DNA of 64,000 nt. Source: Vulcanimicrobiota bacterium. Lineage in GTDB: Bacteria; Vulcanimicrobiota; Vulcanimicrobiia; Vulcanimicrobiales; Vulcanimicrobiaceae. Positions within the stretch are counted from its first letter, which is position 1. The number at the start of each line of letters is the position of its first letter. Made by a program: the position numbers and the translations under genes. Of this stretch, positions 8,186 through 16,595 are shown one piece after another. The DNA lies in the NCBI GenBank assembly GCA_027452165.1, contig DAIDGX010000009.1:36960-100959 (forward strand), given 5' to 3'. A model generated the notes under the pieces. The model made no database searches and had not been told where the DNA came from. It saw only the letters and a program-made list of their open reading frames with translations.

Positions 8186-8894
8186 GCTGTTTCGGGTGCA
8201 TGCACGCACCAATGATGTGGCCGTGCTGCGATACGTACCCCGGCGGGCGCGTGGCGTCACGCTCGTGGCCGGACACGGCTACTCCTCGAGCAAGCACAAT
8301 CTCGACGCGTTGTGTGCGTTTCTCGCAAGCCACGGGTTCGGCGTGTATAGTCTTGATTTTCCGGGGCACAAACTCGGCGCGAGCGGCGGGGTGTTGCGCG
8401 GCATCGAGGATTGCATCGATGCGATGCAAGCGGTAATCGCACACGCGCGCGAAGACGGCGCGCAACCGATATACACGCTTGGCCATAGCATGGGCGCGAT
8501 GACGGCGCTCTTTGCCGCTGCGAGCGACCCGTCGGTTGCGGGCGCGATCGCGATTGCGACCGGCTACGGCCGCCCGAGCGCGCTTGCCACCTTGCGCGCC
8601 GCGGGCGCGACCGATTTTCGTGCCTCGTATGTCGATGGCGTCGATCTTCCGGCGCTCGTGGAGGGCGTCGATGCCTACTACGCGCGGTTACTGCCGCAGT
8701 TGTCCGGGCGTCCCGTGCTCTACGTCGCGGCCTCGCGCGACGGTATGGTGAGCCCCGCAAGCGTACGCGAGTTGCACGATCGTGCTCCCGAACCGAAGTC
8801 GTTCGTGACGATCGAAAGCGATCATACCTATGCCGGCGAACATGCGCGCGGTGAGGTGTTGCAATGGTTAGACGCGCTCCATCGGCGGGCGTGA
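8175..8894 (+). CDS. Alpha/beta hydrolase
   Basis: A 239-residue serine hydrolase of the lysophospholipase/BAAT-like alpha/beta fold. The nucleophile elbow is GHSMGAM with Ser105. ASRDGMVSP near residue 192 and SDHTY near residue 216 supply the likely catalytic aspartate and histidine. The oxyanion region is GHGYSSSKHN near residue 35. No signal peptide is present, so it acts in the cytoplasm. A longer frame begins at 8145, but ATG at 8175 overlaps the moaE stop in the style of its neighbours. Substrate is unknown; its place inside a molybdopterin operon is unusual and may only reflect cotranscription. Confidence 0.85.
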   Translation: MSVELFRVHARTNDVAVLRYVPRRARGVTLVAGHGYSSSKHNLDALCAFLASHGFGVYSLDFPGHKLGASGGVLRGIEDCIDAMQAVIAHAREDGAQPIYTLGHSMGAMTALFAAASDPSVAGAIAIATGYGRPSALATLRAAGATDFRASYVDGVDLPALVEGVDAYYARLLPQLSGRPVLYVAASRDGMVSPASVRELHDRAPEPKSFVTIESDHTYAGEHARGEVLQWLDALHRRA

Positions 8895-10000
8895 ACTTGG
8901 CGGGTACTCCTGCGCTACGCCGCTACAGCCGTCATCTGTTGATTCCCGAGGTCGGGCTTGCCGGCCAAGAGCGCCTAGCAGCCGCGCGCGTGCTCGTTAT
9001 CGGTGCGGGCGGATTGGGTTCGCCCGTGCTGCAGTACCTCGCTGCCGCGGGGGTCGGACGCATCGGTATCATGGACGATGATACCGTCGATGAGACGAAC
9101 CTGCAGCGCCAAACGATCTTTACGACATCCGACATCGGCGTTGCGAAGGCACGGGCGGCGGCGGCGTACGTCCACGCGCTCAACCCGTACGTTGCGGTCG
9201 ATCCGATTCCGCTGCGCTTTGCGCCGGAGAACGCGCGCGAACTCGTGCGGCTCTACGACGTCGTCGTCGATTGCACGGATCGCTTCCCGACGCGCTACCT
9301 CATCAACGACGCGTGCGTGCTCGAGGGAAAGCCCGACGTCTATGCCTCGATCTTTCGCTTCGACGGTCAGGTGAGCGTCTTTCACGCGCATGGCGGGCCA
9401 TGCTACCGCTGTCTCTACCCCGAGGCGCCGCCCGTGGGAAGCGTTCCGTCATGCGCGGAGGGCGGCGTGCTCGGCGTACTCGGCGGTATCGTTGGCACGC
9501 TACAGGCAAGCGAAGCGCTCAAGTTGCTGCTTGGCATCGGTGAGCCGCTGGTCGGACGCCTCAATCTGATCGATGCGCTCGGCGGCCGGATGCACGAGGT
9601 GCGCTTCGAACGCGATCCGGACTGCGCGATCTGCGGCGAGGTGCCGACGATCCGCGAGGCGCGCTTGATGGACGACGACGAGGAACCTGTGCCGGGCGAA
9701 GAACTTGGCCCCGAGGAGTTGGATGCGGCGCTGCGTGAGGCGGTGCTGCTCGACGTACGTGAGCCGCACGAAGTGGTACTCGGCATCGTCGAGGATGCGC
9801 TCCATCTTCCGGCGTCGCAACTCGAAGCGCGCTTGCACGAACTCGATCTCACGACGCACTACATCGTCGCGTGCCGTGTCGGCTCGAAATCGCGCTGGGC
9901 CGTTCAACGTCTGCGCGATGCGGGATTCACACGCGTGCGCCATCTACGCGGCGGGTTGCTGGCATACGCTGCGACCCGGCCCGAGTTCGCGTTTTTCTGA
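8864..10000 (+). CDS. moeB: MoeB/ThiF-type adenylyltransferase fused to rhodanese (MoeZ-like)
   Basis: A 378-residue two-domain enzyme. The N-terminal E1-like domain has the ATP-binding GAGGLGSP near residue 47, DDDTVDETNLQRQ, and zinc-binding pairs CYRC and CAIC; the likely reactive cysteine is in VPSCAEGG. The C-terminal rhodanese-like domain (about residues 285-375) has the active-site loop VACRVGSKS with its cysteine. Known relatives (MOCS3, Uba4, mycobacterial MoeZ) adenylate and then sulfurate Gly-Gly carrier proteins such as the MoaD encoded three genes earlier. The ATG at 8864 overlaps the hydrolase gene by 31 bases; GTG at 8891 is a possible alternative start that removes 9 residues. 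Confidence 0.92.
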   Translation: MVRRAPSAGVNLAGTPALRRYSRHLLIPEVGLAGQERLAAARVLVIGAGGLGSPVLQYLAAAGVGRIGIMDDDTVDETNLQRQTIFTTSDIGVAKARAAAAYVHALNPYVAVDPIPLRFAPENARELVRLYDVVVDCTDRFPTRYLINDACVLEGKPDVYASIFRFDGQVSVFHAHGGPCYRCLYPEAPPVGSVPSCAEGGVLGVLGGIVGTLQASEALKLLLGIGEPLVGRLNLIDALGGRMHEVRFERDPDCAICGEVPTIREARLMDDDEEPVPGEELGPEELDAALREAVLLDVREPHEVVLGIVEDALHLPASQLEARLHELDLTTHYIVACRVGSKSRWAVQRLRDAGFTRVRHLRGGLLAYAATRPEFAFF

Positions 10001-10851
10001 TGCGCACCGCGCCGTTCGGCGCGACGGGCGTCGCGCTGCCCGCGATCGGACAAGGCACGTGGGACCTCCCCGAATCCGGCGCGCGCCGCCGCGAAGCCCA
10101 ACGGGCGATAGCGCACGGCATCGAACTCGGCATGACGCACATCGATACGGCGGAGATGTACGGTGCGGGTGGCGTGGAGGAGATGCTCGGCGAGGCGATC
10201 GCGGGCATTCCGCGTGAACGCGTCTTCGTGACGAGCAAAGTGCTTCCGAGTAACGCGACCTACGAGGGCACGATCGCGGCGTGCGAGCGCAGCTTGCGTC
10301 GCCTACGGCTCGCGTATCTCGATTGCTATCTGTTGCACTGGCCCAGCCACGTGCCGCTGGCTGAGACGATGGGTGCGCTCCGCTCGCTCGTTGAGATGGG
10401 AAAGACGCGTTTCGTCGGCGTCAGCAATTTTGACACGCAGGAGATGCTGGAGGCGCAGCGTGCGCTCGGCGACGTGCCGCTCGCCTGCAATCAGGTGCTG
10501 TATCATCTGCACGCGCGTGGTATCGAGCACGATCTGCTCCCGGCTGCGCGTGCCGCCGGAATCGCGGTCGTCGGGTACACGCCCTTCGGGCGTGGCACGT
10601 TCCCGCGTGAAGCGGCGCAACCGGCCGGTCTGCTTGGCCGCATCGCAGCCAAGCACGGTGTGACGGCGCGAGCCGTGATTCTTGCGTTCTTGACGCGCGG
10701 CGAACAGGTGTTGGCGATTCCGAAAGCCTCGAGTATCGCGCACGTCGATGACAATGCCGGCGCCTCGGATCTGCGGCTGGATGCCGAGGACGTGGCTGCA
10801 ATCGATGCTGCCTTCCCACGTGGCGATGCCGGACCTCTTGCAACGCTCTGA
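10000..10851 (+). CDS. Aldo/keto reductase
   Basis: A 283-residue NADPH-dependent oxidoreductase of the aldo/keto reductase superfamily, with a TIM-barrel fold. The catalytic residues Asp49 and Tyr54 lie in HIDTAEMYG. A lysine in VTSKVLP and the histidine in LLHWP complete the tetrad, and GVSNFD and AIPKASS match the cofactor site. The ATG overlaps the stop of the previous gene by one base (TGATG). A longer upstream frame adds 43 residues that do not resemble the family and was rejected. The physiological carbonyl substrate cannot be told from sequence. Confidence 0.92.
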   Translation: MRTAPFGATGVALPAIGQGTWDLPESGARRREAQRAIAHGIELGMTHIDTAEMYGAGGVEEMLGEAIAGIPRERVFVTSKVLPSNATYEGTIAACERSLRRLRLAYLDCYLLHWPSHVPLAETMGALRSLVEMGKTRFVGVSNFDTQEMLEAQRALGDVPLACNQVLYHLHARGIEHDLLPAARAAGIAVVGYTPFGRGTFPREAAQPAGLLGRIAAKHGVTARAVILAFLTRGEQVLAIPKASSIAHVDDNAGASDLRLDAEDVAAIDAAFPRGDAGPLATL

Positions 10852-11977
10852 TCCGGCCGCGATCAAGGCGCGCGCCGTCACGATTGCGCGTGCCCACGGC
10901 GCGGCTGACGTGCGCGTTGCGGCCGCCGTCCCCGATCGGGCGAGTCGCGAGCGCATGGCCGCGTCGTTTGCGCGGGGCGATTTTGCCACGTGGGGCTACG
11001 ATGCCGCGTACGCACAGCGCGCAAACGATCCGCGCGAGTTGCTCGAGGGAGCGCTTAGCGTCATCTGCATCGTGGTCCCGTACGCGACGCCGCATCCGAA
11101 GCGCATCCCACCGCTGCATGGACGCGTTTCGAACTATGCGTGGTCGGAAGACTACCATCGACGCATGCGCGAACTCTTGCGTCTGGTCGCGGCGGAGATC
11201 GATGCGGCAGCCGGGGCACCGGTGACCGCGATCGCGTGCGATACCAAACCGCTCGCCGAACGCGCCTTTGCCGCACGAGCCGGGGTTGGCTGGGTGGGCA
11301 AGCATACGAATCTGATCTCACCGCATGCCGGCTCTTTCGTCTTCTTAGGAGAGATCGTCACGACGCTCGCGCTACCGCTCGACGAGCCGTTACGCAAGAC
11401 GTGCGGCGCCTGCACGCGCTGCGTCGATGCGTGTCCTACCGGCGCACTGCGGGGCGACTATACGATCGACGCGACCCGCTGCATTGCTGACCTCACTCAG
11501 CGTACCGACGCCGTGCCGCGTGCCCTGCGGCCATGGATGGGCTTGTGGACCTGGGGATGTGATCTTTGCCAAGCAGTCTGCCCGCCGACGCAACGGGCCG
11601 GCGTGCGCGGGGCGCCATCCTTCGCGCCCTTTGACGGCGCCACCGCGCAACCGTCGCTCGTCGCGTTGCTGCGGCTGCGTAGCGGTGAATTCAAGCGGCG
11701 CTACGAGCGCACCGCGATGGGCTGGCGTGGTGCCGCGATCTTGCGGCGCAACGCGGCGATCGCGCTCGGAAACGCGCTCGACCGCAGTGCGGTTGGGGTC
11801 CTCGCCGAAGCACTGCGCGAGGATCCGCATCCGATGGTTCGAGGTGCTGCGGCCTGGGCGCTGGGGCGCATCGGCGCGCCGGCGGCCCGCGCGTCCTTGC
11901 GTACGCTGCGCAACGGCGAAGCCGATGCAACGGTTCTGGAAGAGATCGACGCTGCTTTGAAAGCGGGCGGAGCATGA
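10826..11977 (+). CDS. queG: Epoxyqueuosine reductase
   Basis: A 383-residue cobalamin- and iron-sulfur-dependent enzyme that reduces epoxyqueuosine to queuosine in the anticodon of tRNAs for Asp, Asn, His and Tyr. Two [4Fe-4S] cluster motifs are visible: CGACTRCVDACP near residue 192 and CDLCQAVCP near residue 243, with an additional cysteine in ATRCIAD. The N-terminal catalytic part has PYATPHP and GVGWVGKHTN. The C-terminus shows HEAT-like repeats (HPMVRGAAAWALGRIG), as in full-length QueG. The start at 10826 overlaps the reductase gene by 26 bases. Other queuosine genes are not in the window. Confidence 0.93.
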   Translation: MPDLLQRSDPAAIKARAVTIARAHGAADVRVAAAVPDRASRERMAASFARGDFATWGYDAAYAQRANDPRELLEGALSVICIVVPYATPHPKRIPPLHGRVSNYAWSEDYHRRMRELLRLVAAEIDAAAGAPVTAIACDTKPLAERAFAARAGVGWVGKHTNLISPHAGSFVFLGEIVTTLALPLDEPLRKTCGACTRCVDACPTGALRGDYTIDATRCIADLTQRTDAVPRALRPWMGLWTWGCDLCQAVCPPTQRAGVRGAPSFAPFDGATAQPSLVALLRLRSGEFKRRYERTAMGWRGAAILRRNAAIALGNALDRSAVGVLAEALREDPHPMVRGAAAWALGRIGAPAARASLRTLRNGEADATVLEEIDAALKAGGA

Positions 11978-12984
11978 CCCACACGATCGATCTGACGCAG
12001 GCGCTCGCCGATGCGTTCGATCGCCCCATCACCTACCTGCGCGTCTCCGTGACCGACAAGTGCAACTTGCGCTGTGTCTATTGCATGCCCGAATCCGGCT
12101 TGCCGTGGCTGGAGCGCGACGAGCTGCTGCGCTATGAGGAGATCGTCGAAATCGTGCGTGCCGCGGCGAGCGTGGGGGTTCGCACGGTACGCCTAACCGG
12201 CGGCGAGCCGCTCGTACGGCGCGATCTCGATCGCCTGGTCGCGGGTATCCGCGCGATCGACGGGATCGAGGAGATCGCGCTCTCCACGAACGCCGTGCTC
12301 TTGGACGAACAACTGCCGGCGTTGTTGCGCGCAGGGTTGACCCGCGTGAACGTGTCGCTCGACACGTTGCGTGAGGAACGGTTTGTCGATATCGCCCGGC
12401 GCCCGGGGCTCGACCGCGTGTTGCGCGGCATCGATGCGGCGATCGAAGCCGGACTCTCGCCGGTCAAGCTCAATTGCGTCGTCATGCGTGGGAAGAACGA
12501 CGACGAGATCGCCGCCTTTGCCGGCCTTACCCGGACCAAGGCGATCTTCGTGCGCTTCATCGAGGTGATGCCCGTGCATGAGAATCTGGAGCTCCAACGC
12601 GAGCACTATGTGCCCTCGGACGAGATTCTCGAACGCGTGCGAGCGATCGGCGAGATCGCACCCGTGGCCGGGCCTGTTGGGAACGGTCCGGCCCGATACT
12701 TCGCGTTCGCGGGGGCACCGGGCGCGATCGGGGTGATCAGCCCGCTCTCGCACGAGTACTGCGAACGTTGCAACCGCGTGCGTCTCACGGCCGACGGCCG
12801 CCTGCGCCTCTGCCTCTTCGGCGACCAGCACGTGGATCTGCGCACGCCGCTGCGCGCGGGAGCCTCGACCGGCGACCTGGCCGCGATGCTGCGGGCGGCG
12901 ATGACGATCAAGCCTCAGCGTCACCACCTGCAACTGGGCGAGGCCTCGTCGCGGATGCGGGCGTTTTCCGAGATCGGTGGGTAG
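11974..12984 (+). CDS. moaA: GTP 3',8-cyclase (molybdenum cofactor biosynthesis)
   Basis: A 336-residue radical SAM enzyme that, with MoaC, turns GTP into cyclic pyranopterin monophosphate, the first step of molybdopterin synthesis. The SAM cluster motif is CNLRCVYC at residues 30-37. LTGGEPLVR follows, and the second cluster is formed by CERCNRVRLTADGRLRLC near residue 266. The protein ends in Gly-Gly (EIGG), which is essential for catalysis in studied MoaA. ATG overlaps the queG stop by 4 bases. It closes the operon begun at 6432; moaC must be elsewhere. Confidence 0.95.
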   Translation: MTHTIDLTQALADAFDRPITYLRVSVTDKCNLRCVYCMPESGLPWLERDELLRYEEIVEIVRAAASVGVRTVRLTGGEPLVRRDLDRLVAGIRAIDGIEEIALSTNAVLLDEQLPALLRAGLTRVNVSLDTLREERFVDIARRPGLDRVLRGIDAAIEAGLSPVKLNCVVMRGKNDDEIAAFAGLTRTKAIFVRFIEVMPVHENLELQREHYVPSDEILERVRAIGEIAPVAGPVGNGPARYFAFAGAPGAIGVISPLSHEYCERCNRVRLTADGRLRLCLFGDQHVDLRTPLRAGASTGDLAAMLRAAMTIKPQRHHLQLGEASSRMRAFSEIGG

Positions 12985-13040
12985 CCGGTCACAGGCGGCG
13001 AAGCCCATCCGTTAACGCGCTACGAAGAGGAGGGCCACGG

Positions 13041-13565
13041 ATGGAGGAGGTCTACCTCGCGACCGGTTCGACCGAGTCGAGAGCGCACGCCCGGGTCGAG
13101 GATCTCGCTCGGGAGTACCAGACGAAGCTTGCGCGTTACCTTCGCCGGATGGTCGGAGATAGCGACGTCGCGCTCGATCTCACGCAAGACGTATTCTTTG
13201 CTGCATTTCGCACGCTTCGGAGCGATCCCGAACGTCCGTTGACCGCCGGATGGCTCTACAAAACGGCGACGAATGGCGCGATATCGTTCTTGCGGCGTAA
13301 AAAGATCATCCGCATGCTTCCGCTCGACCGCGACCACGATGTCCACTCGTGGCGTATCGACGAGCAGAGCGCGGTCTCGCTCGATCTCCAATCGGCGATC
13401 GACCGGTTACCGCCGGAGCAAGCGTCGGCGGTGCTGCTCACAAGCTATGCGGGATACTCGTCGCACGAAGCCGCGGCGATCCTTGGAACCACGGCCGACG
13501 CGGTACGCCAGCGCGTCTGCCGTGCGATGAAAACACTGCGTACGATCATGACGGAGACATCGTGA
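13041..13565 (+). CDS. ECF-family RNA polymerase sigma factor
   Basis: A 174-residue extracytoplasmic-function sigma factor. Region 2 covers about residues 28-95 (DVALDLTQDVFFAAFRTL, then WLYKTATNGAISFLRR). Region 4 is the C-terminal helix-turn-helix, LPPEQASAVLLTSYAGYS followed by EAAAILGTTADAVRQRV. The ATG at 13041 follows a GAAGAGGAGGG site; a much longer open frame upstream lies over moaA and was rejected. It overlaps by 4 bases with the membrane-bound partner gene, the usual layout for an ECF factor and its anti-sigma factor. Its regulon is unknown. Confidence 0.9.
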   Translation: MEEVYLATGSTESRAHARVEDLAREYQTKLARYLRRMVGDSDVALDLTQDVFFAAFRTLRSDPERPLTAGWLYKTATNGAISFLRRKKIIRMLPLDRDHDVHSWRIDEQSAVSLDLQSAIDRLPPEQASAVLLTSYAGYSSHEAAAILGTTADAVRQRVCRAMKTLRTIMTETS

Positions 13566-14584
13566 AGACAGCCTGCGCTCGCGCAGAGATCCTTGCCGGA
13601 GCGATCGCGCTCGGCGAAGCAACCGATCCGGAGCGCGACGAGTATCGCCGCCATATCGCGGCCTGCGCGCCCTGCGTGCAGTCGCTTGGCGGCGAACGCG
13701 AGATCGAGCGCGTGATGCATACCGTGGTGCAGGCGCGCGAGATGGAGACATGGCAGCCGCTCGTCCCGTCGTTCGCGGCGCGTCGCGCACGCGTGGCGCG
13801 CTCGCTCGCTCGCGTAGGCCTCTGGAGTGTGGTGGTGGCGCTCGCGCTCTCGCTTGCCGTCCATGTGCTCGTGGCGGCGGCGATACGGCCGATGGACGTT
13901 GCGCGAGCAGGCGCGCCGAAGGTTGCGACCGGTATCATGCACGTGACGTTTGAGCACCGCGCGGGAACGCCGGCCGTCGTGCCCGCGCCGCATCCGCGTC
14001 CCCTACGTCCGGCCCGCGTCGTGACGCCGAGCCTCGTCGTCGTGCACAACGTCATTACGCTCAAAGCACCCGAACGCATCGCGGACCGGCACGCGGAGAA
14101 GACCCTACCCGCGGCCGAAACGCGCATTACGACGACCCAAGTTGCCTCGCTCTCGGCAGGTCCTGCGAACGTGCCGATTTGGCGTCGCGGTTCCGCGCTT
14201 CCACGCGCACACGCAGCGCCGCCAATCCTCCAGGGCCGGGCTGAATCCATCGCGATCGCGCCGAACACGGTGATCCGTGACGTGAGCCCGCTTGGCGGTG
14301 ACGCGGCGATCAATCCTCGTCCCCCGCTGATTGCGTACTCGCAGGGCGCACAGGGCACGACGGCGTTCGAGGTGAGCGTTGACGATCGTGGTGTCCCGCG
14401 ACGCTGCACGATCACCAAATCGTCGGGCTTTCTTTCGCTCGACGGAGCGGTGTGTGCCGCGGCGATGCATGCGCGCTACGCGCCGAGGACGGTGAACGGC
14501 CGCCCGACGCCGGGCGTCTATCGCGATGCGTTCACCTTCCGCGCGGAGCAGACCGACACGACGTCGCTTCCCGAGATGCAGTAG
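13562..14584 (+). CDS. Anti-sigma-like membrane protein with TonB-type C-terminus
   Basis: A 340-residue protein with three visible parts. Residues 1-80 resemble a zinc-finger anti-sigma domain, with an early cysteine and the HIAACAPC motif (His31, Cys35, Cys38). One transmembrane helix spans about residues 86-109. A long Pro/Ala/Arg-rich stretch then leads to a TonB C-terminal-like domain (about 255-330) containing EVSVDDRGVPRRC, SSGFLSLDGAV and AAMHARYAPRTVNGRP. The GTG start overlaps the sigma gene by 4 bases, supporting a cognate pair. A topology with the finger in the cytoplasm and the TonB-like domain in the periplasm is inferred. Whether it transmits force or senses a periplasmic signal is unknown. 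Confidence 0.8.
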   Translation: MKTACARAEILAGAIALGEATDPERDEYRRHIAACAPCVQSLGGEREIERVMHTVVQAREMETWQPLVPSFAARRARVARSLARVGLWSVVVALALSLAVHVLVAAAIRPMDVARAGAPKVATGIMHVTFEHRAGTPAVVPAPHPRPLRPARVVTPSLVVVHNVITLKAPERIADRHAEKTLPAAETRITTTQVASLSAGPANVPIWRRGSALPRAHAAPPILQGRAESIAIAPNTVIRDVSPLGGDAAINPRPPLIAYSQGAQGTTAFEVSVDDRGVPRRCTITKSSGFLSLDGAVCAAAMHARYAPRTVNGRPTPGVYRDAFTFRAEQTDTTSLPEMQ

Positions 14585-14593
14585 ATCTCGCGG

Positions 14594-15655
14594 TTAGGGC
14601 CGGCTGGCCGCGCGTTGTGCGACCATCGCGCGCACGGCATCGTGAATGCGTAAGGCTGCGGCACGGCGGCTCGCAAGTGAGTTTCCCGAATCGGGAACAT
14701 AGATCGTCATGGCGGCGTTTGCTTCGAAGACGACGACGTCACCGCGGTCATCGAGCGTGTAGTCGATGCCCGCGTAGTCGAGCCCAAGTCGCTCGGCGAT
14801 GGTGGCAAGCGCGCCCATCGCGCGCTCGCCGAGATAGCCCGCCATATCGTCGCAGTAGCGACGTTGGGACGCCTGCTCTTCCTCGCCCATCTCCGCGCTA
14901 AAATAGTGTACGTTCCAGCGTCGTGAGACGGCTAGGTGAGCGGGGTAAGGTATTCCGTCGACAAGCATCGCGCGGTACTTCCAATAGCGTCCAGCTGCAT
15001 CGGTGCAATCGACGAATTCGATTGCGTAGAGCTCGTCGCCGGGAAGTGTGGCAAGCGTCGCGTCGAGATCGCTCGAACCCTCGACTTTCACGAAGTGCTC
15101 GCCGTTGTGAAAGCCGATCGCGCGCAGGAGCAGCGGAAAGGTAAGCCCGCGGCTTTCGAGAGCCGCCGATCCAAGCGTCGCCAACGCCCGCTTACTGAGA
15201 CGTGCGATGCGCGGCGTGCGCACGTCGGGAAGGCCGGTGAGGTTTTCGCGGTTACCCATGCGGCCGGCCGCGAGCGACGCCGAAGGTGCGTTCAATACCG
15301 GGCGCGGGGAACGCTCGGCGATCGCGCGGGCGATCGCGAGCGGCGCCGTCCCGAGGTCGGGGTCGGCAATCAGGTTGAAGAGCACGTCGTGGGCGGGCAA
15401 CGGCTGCGTGAGGTTCCAATGCTCGACGAGCATCGTCGTCACTTCGTATCGGTCGGCGGTAAAGATCTGATCGGTATTCGTGTGACCGCCGGGTATCGAC
15501 GAGCCGAGTTGTAGAAGACGAATCGGCGTCCCGCTCCCCGTGTACGGTTGGACGAGCGCAGCACGGGCGCTGCTTGCAGCGAGCAACGATGCGCGAATGC
15601 GTTGGACCTGCGCCTCCGCAGCGGCTAAGAGCTCGAGCTGCGTTCGATTATCCAC
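14594..15655 (-). CDS. ATP-grasp-like protein, second in window
   Basis: A 353-residue protein. The C-terminal half looks like an ATP-grasp catalytic unit: YAGIDYTLDDRGDVVVFEAN near residue 300 matches the metal-binding end of that fold, followed by AAMTIYVP. The middle has LNAPSASLAAGRMGNRENL and FPLLLRAIGFHNGEHFVKV, the latter resembling a phosphate-binding loop. ATP-grasp proteins ligate carboxylates to amines; the substrate is unknown. The GTG start at 15655 lacks a strong ribosome binding site. It lies 23 bases after the acetyltransferase gene, so the two probably form a small operon, and it converges with the anti-sigma gene. Confidence 0.7.
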   Translation of the reverse strand: MDNRTQLELLAAAEAQVQRIRASLLAASSARAALVQPYTGSGTPIRLLQLGSSIPGGHTNTDQIFTADRYEVTTMLVEHWNLTQPLPAHDVLFNLIADPDLGTAPLAIARAIAERSPRPVLNAPSASLAAGRMGNRENLTGLPDVRTPRIARLSKRALATLGSAALESRGLTFPLLLRAIGFHNGEHFVKVEGSSDLDATLATLPGDELYAIEFVDCTDAAGRYWKYRAMLVDGIPYPAHLAVSRRWNVHYFSAEMGEEEQASQRRYCDDMAGYLGERAMGALATIAERLGLDYAGIDYTLDDRGDVVVFEANAAMTIYVPDSGNSLASRRAAALRIHDAVRAMVAQRAASRP

Positions 15656-15678
15656 GGGAGCGGTGCGACGCCGGCGCG

Positions 15679-16170
15679 CTAGTCCACGGACTTGCGGAAG
15701 AAGGCGAGCATCTTGTCGCGTTCGGGCATGATGCGGAACTCCTCGAATCCCCAGCTCTTCACTTGCGCGATGCCGCGATTATTGTTCATCGAGACGAGGA
15801 ACGTGAGCGTCTTGACGTTGCGCTTCATTGCCAGGCGCTGCACCTCGCCGACGAGCTCGCTCCCGACCTCCGCCGGCGCACCCTGACGCACGCGCAAGCT
15901 CTCGATCATCGCGACGTCCATGCCGTTGGCGGCTTCGGGGTCTTCGTAGCCGATCGGCAGCTTGAAGACAAGTTGTACCATGCCGAGCAGTCCCGAGTGA
16001 TCCTCGGCGATGAGGATGACGCGACGGCCCGCCTTCTGCTCCGCGAGGCACTTGACCATACGCTGGTTCCAGGATTCATTCGCGGCAGGCACGCCAGTCA
16101 GAACCCCCTCGCGGGTGAGCCGATCGATGTCGGTCGCCTGGGCGAAGCGAATGAAGATCTTGTTGGCCAC
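15679..16170 (-). CDS. GNAT-family N-acetyltransferase
   Basis: A 163-residue protein with the GNAT layout: an N-terminal FIRFAQATDIDRLTR strand-helix, a central LLGMVQLVFK strand, then VAMIESLRVRQGAPAEVGSE where the acetyl-CoA pyrophosphate loop is expected, and a C-terminal GIAQVKSWGFEEF motif. The loop RQGAPAEVGS only partly matches the usual Q/RxxGxG/A signature. It starts at GTG 16170 and is divergent from the cytochrome gene across a 58-base gap. The acceptor is unknown. It likely shares a transcript with the following ATP-grasp-like gene. Confidence 0.78.
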   Translation of the reverse strand: MANKIFIRFAQATDIDRLTREGVLTGVPAANESWNQRMVKCLAEQKAGRRVILIAEDHSGLLGMVQLVFKLPIGYEDPEAANGMDVAMIESLRVRQGAPAEVGSELVGEVQRLAMKRNVKTLTFLVSMNNNRGIAQVKSWGFEEFRIMPERDKMLAFFRKSVD

Positions 16171-16228
16171 GCCGGTCTTGTTCCGTACGTGGGGAGAAGA
16201 GCACCTTCATCAAGAATGCGCGAGCACG

Positions 16229-16588
16229 ATGGATCGCCGCGTTACGCTGATCGCAGTGCTAGTATTGCTCGCCGCCACGAGCGGGTGCGGTCACCACCGG
16301 AAGGCGCACGCCGCCATCGCTGCATACGACGACGCGGTGCCCACGCCCGCGAGCGCGAGTGCAGGCCGCGGCGCGGCCATCTTTGCGCAGCAGTGCGCCG
16401 CCTGTCACGGCGCGCAGGGTGCAGGCGGGCGTATCGGTCCCAGCCTCACGGGCGAGCGGGAGCGCAAAGACCTGGCGTCCGTCGTTGCTATCATTAAAGA
16501 CCCCGAACCGCCTATGCCAAAGCTCTTTCCCGGCGAGCTTTCAGCCCAGGACGTGGAGGATCTCGCCGCCTACATCGAGCGCCTGTGA
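16229..16588 (+). CDS. Small c-type cytochrome, probably exported lipoprotein
   Basis: A 119-residue class I cytochrome c. The covalent heme site is CAACH (Cys56-His60), and a methionine in PPMPKLFPGELS is the likely second axial ligand. The N-terminus (MDRRVTLIAVLVLLAATSGC) is a signal peptide that ends at a cysteine, consistent with an imperfect lipobox, so the protein may be anchored by lipid on the outer face of the inner membrane. The final helix AQDVEDLAAYIERL is typical of the family. It precedes the photolyase gene by 7 bases. The electron-transfer partner is not evident. Confidence 0.88.
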   Translation: MDRRVTLIAVLVLLAATSGCGHHRKAHAAIAAYDDAVPTPASASAGRGAAIFAQQCAACHGAQGAGGRIGPSLTGERERKDLASVVAIIKDPEPPMPKLFPGELSAQDVEDLAAYIERL

Positions 16589-16595
16589 GTTCCCG

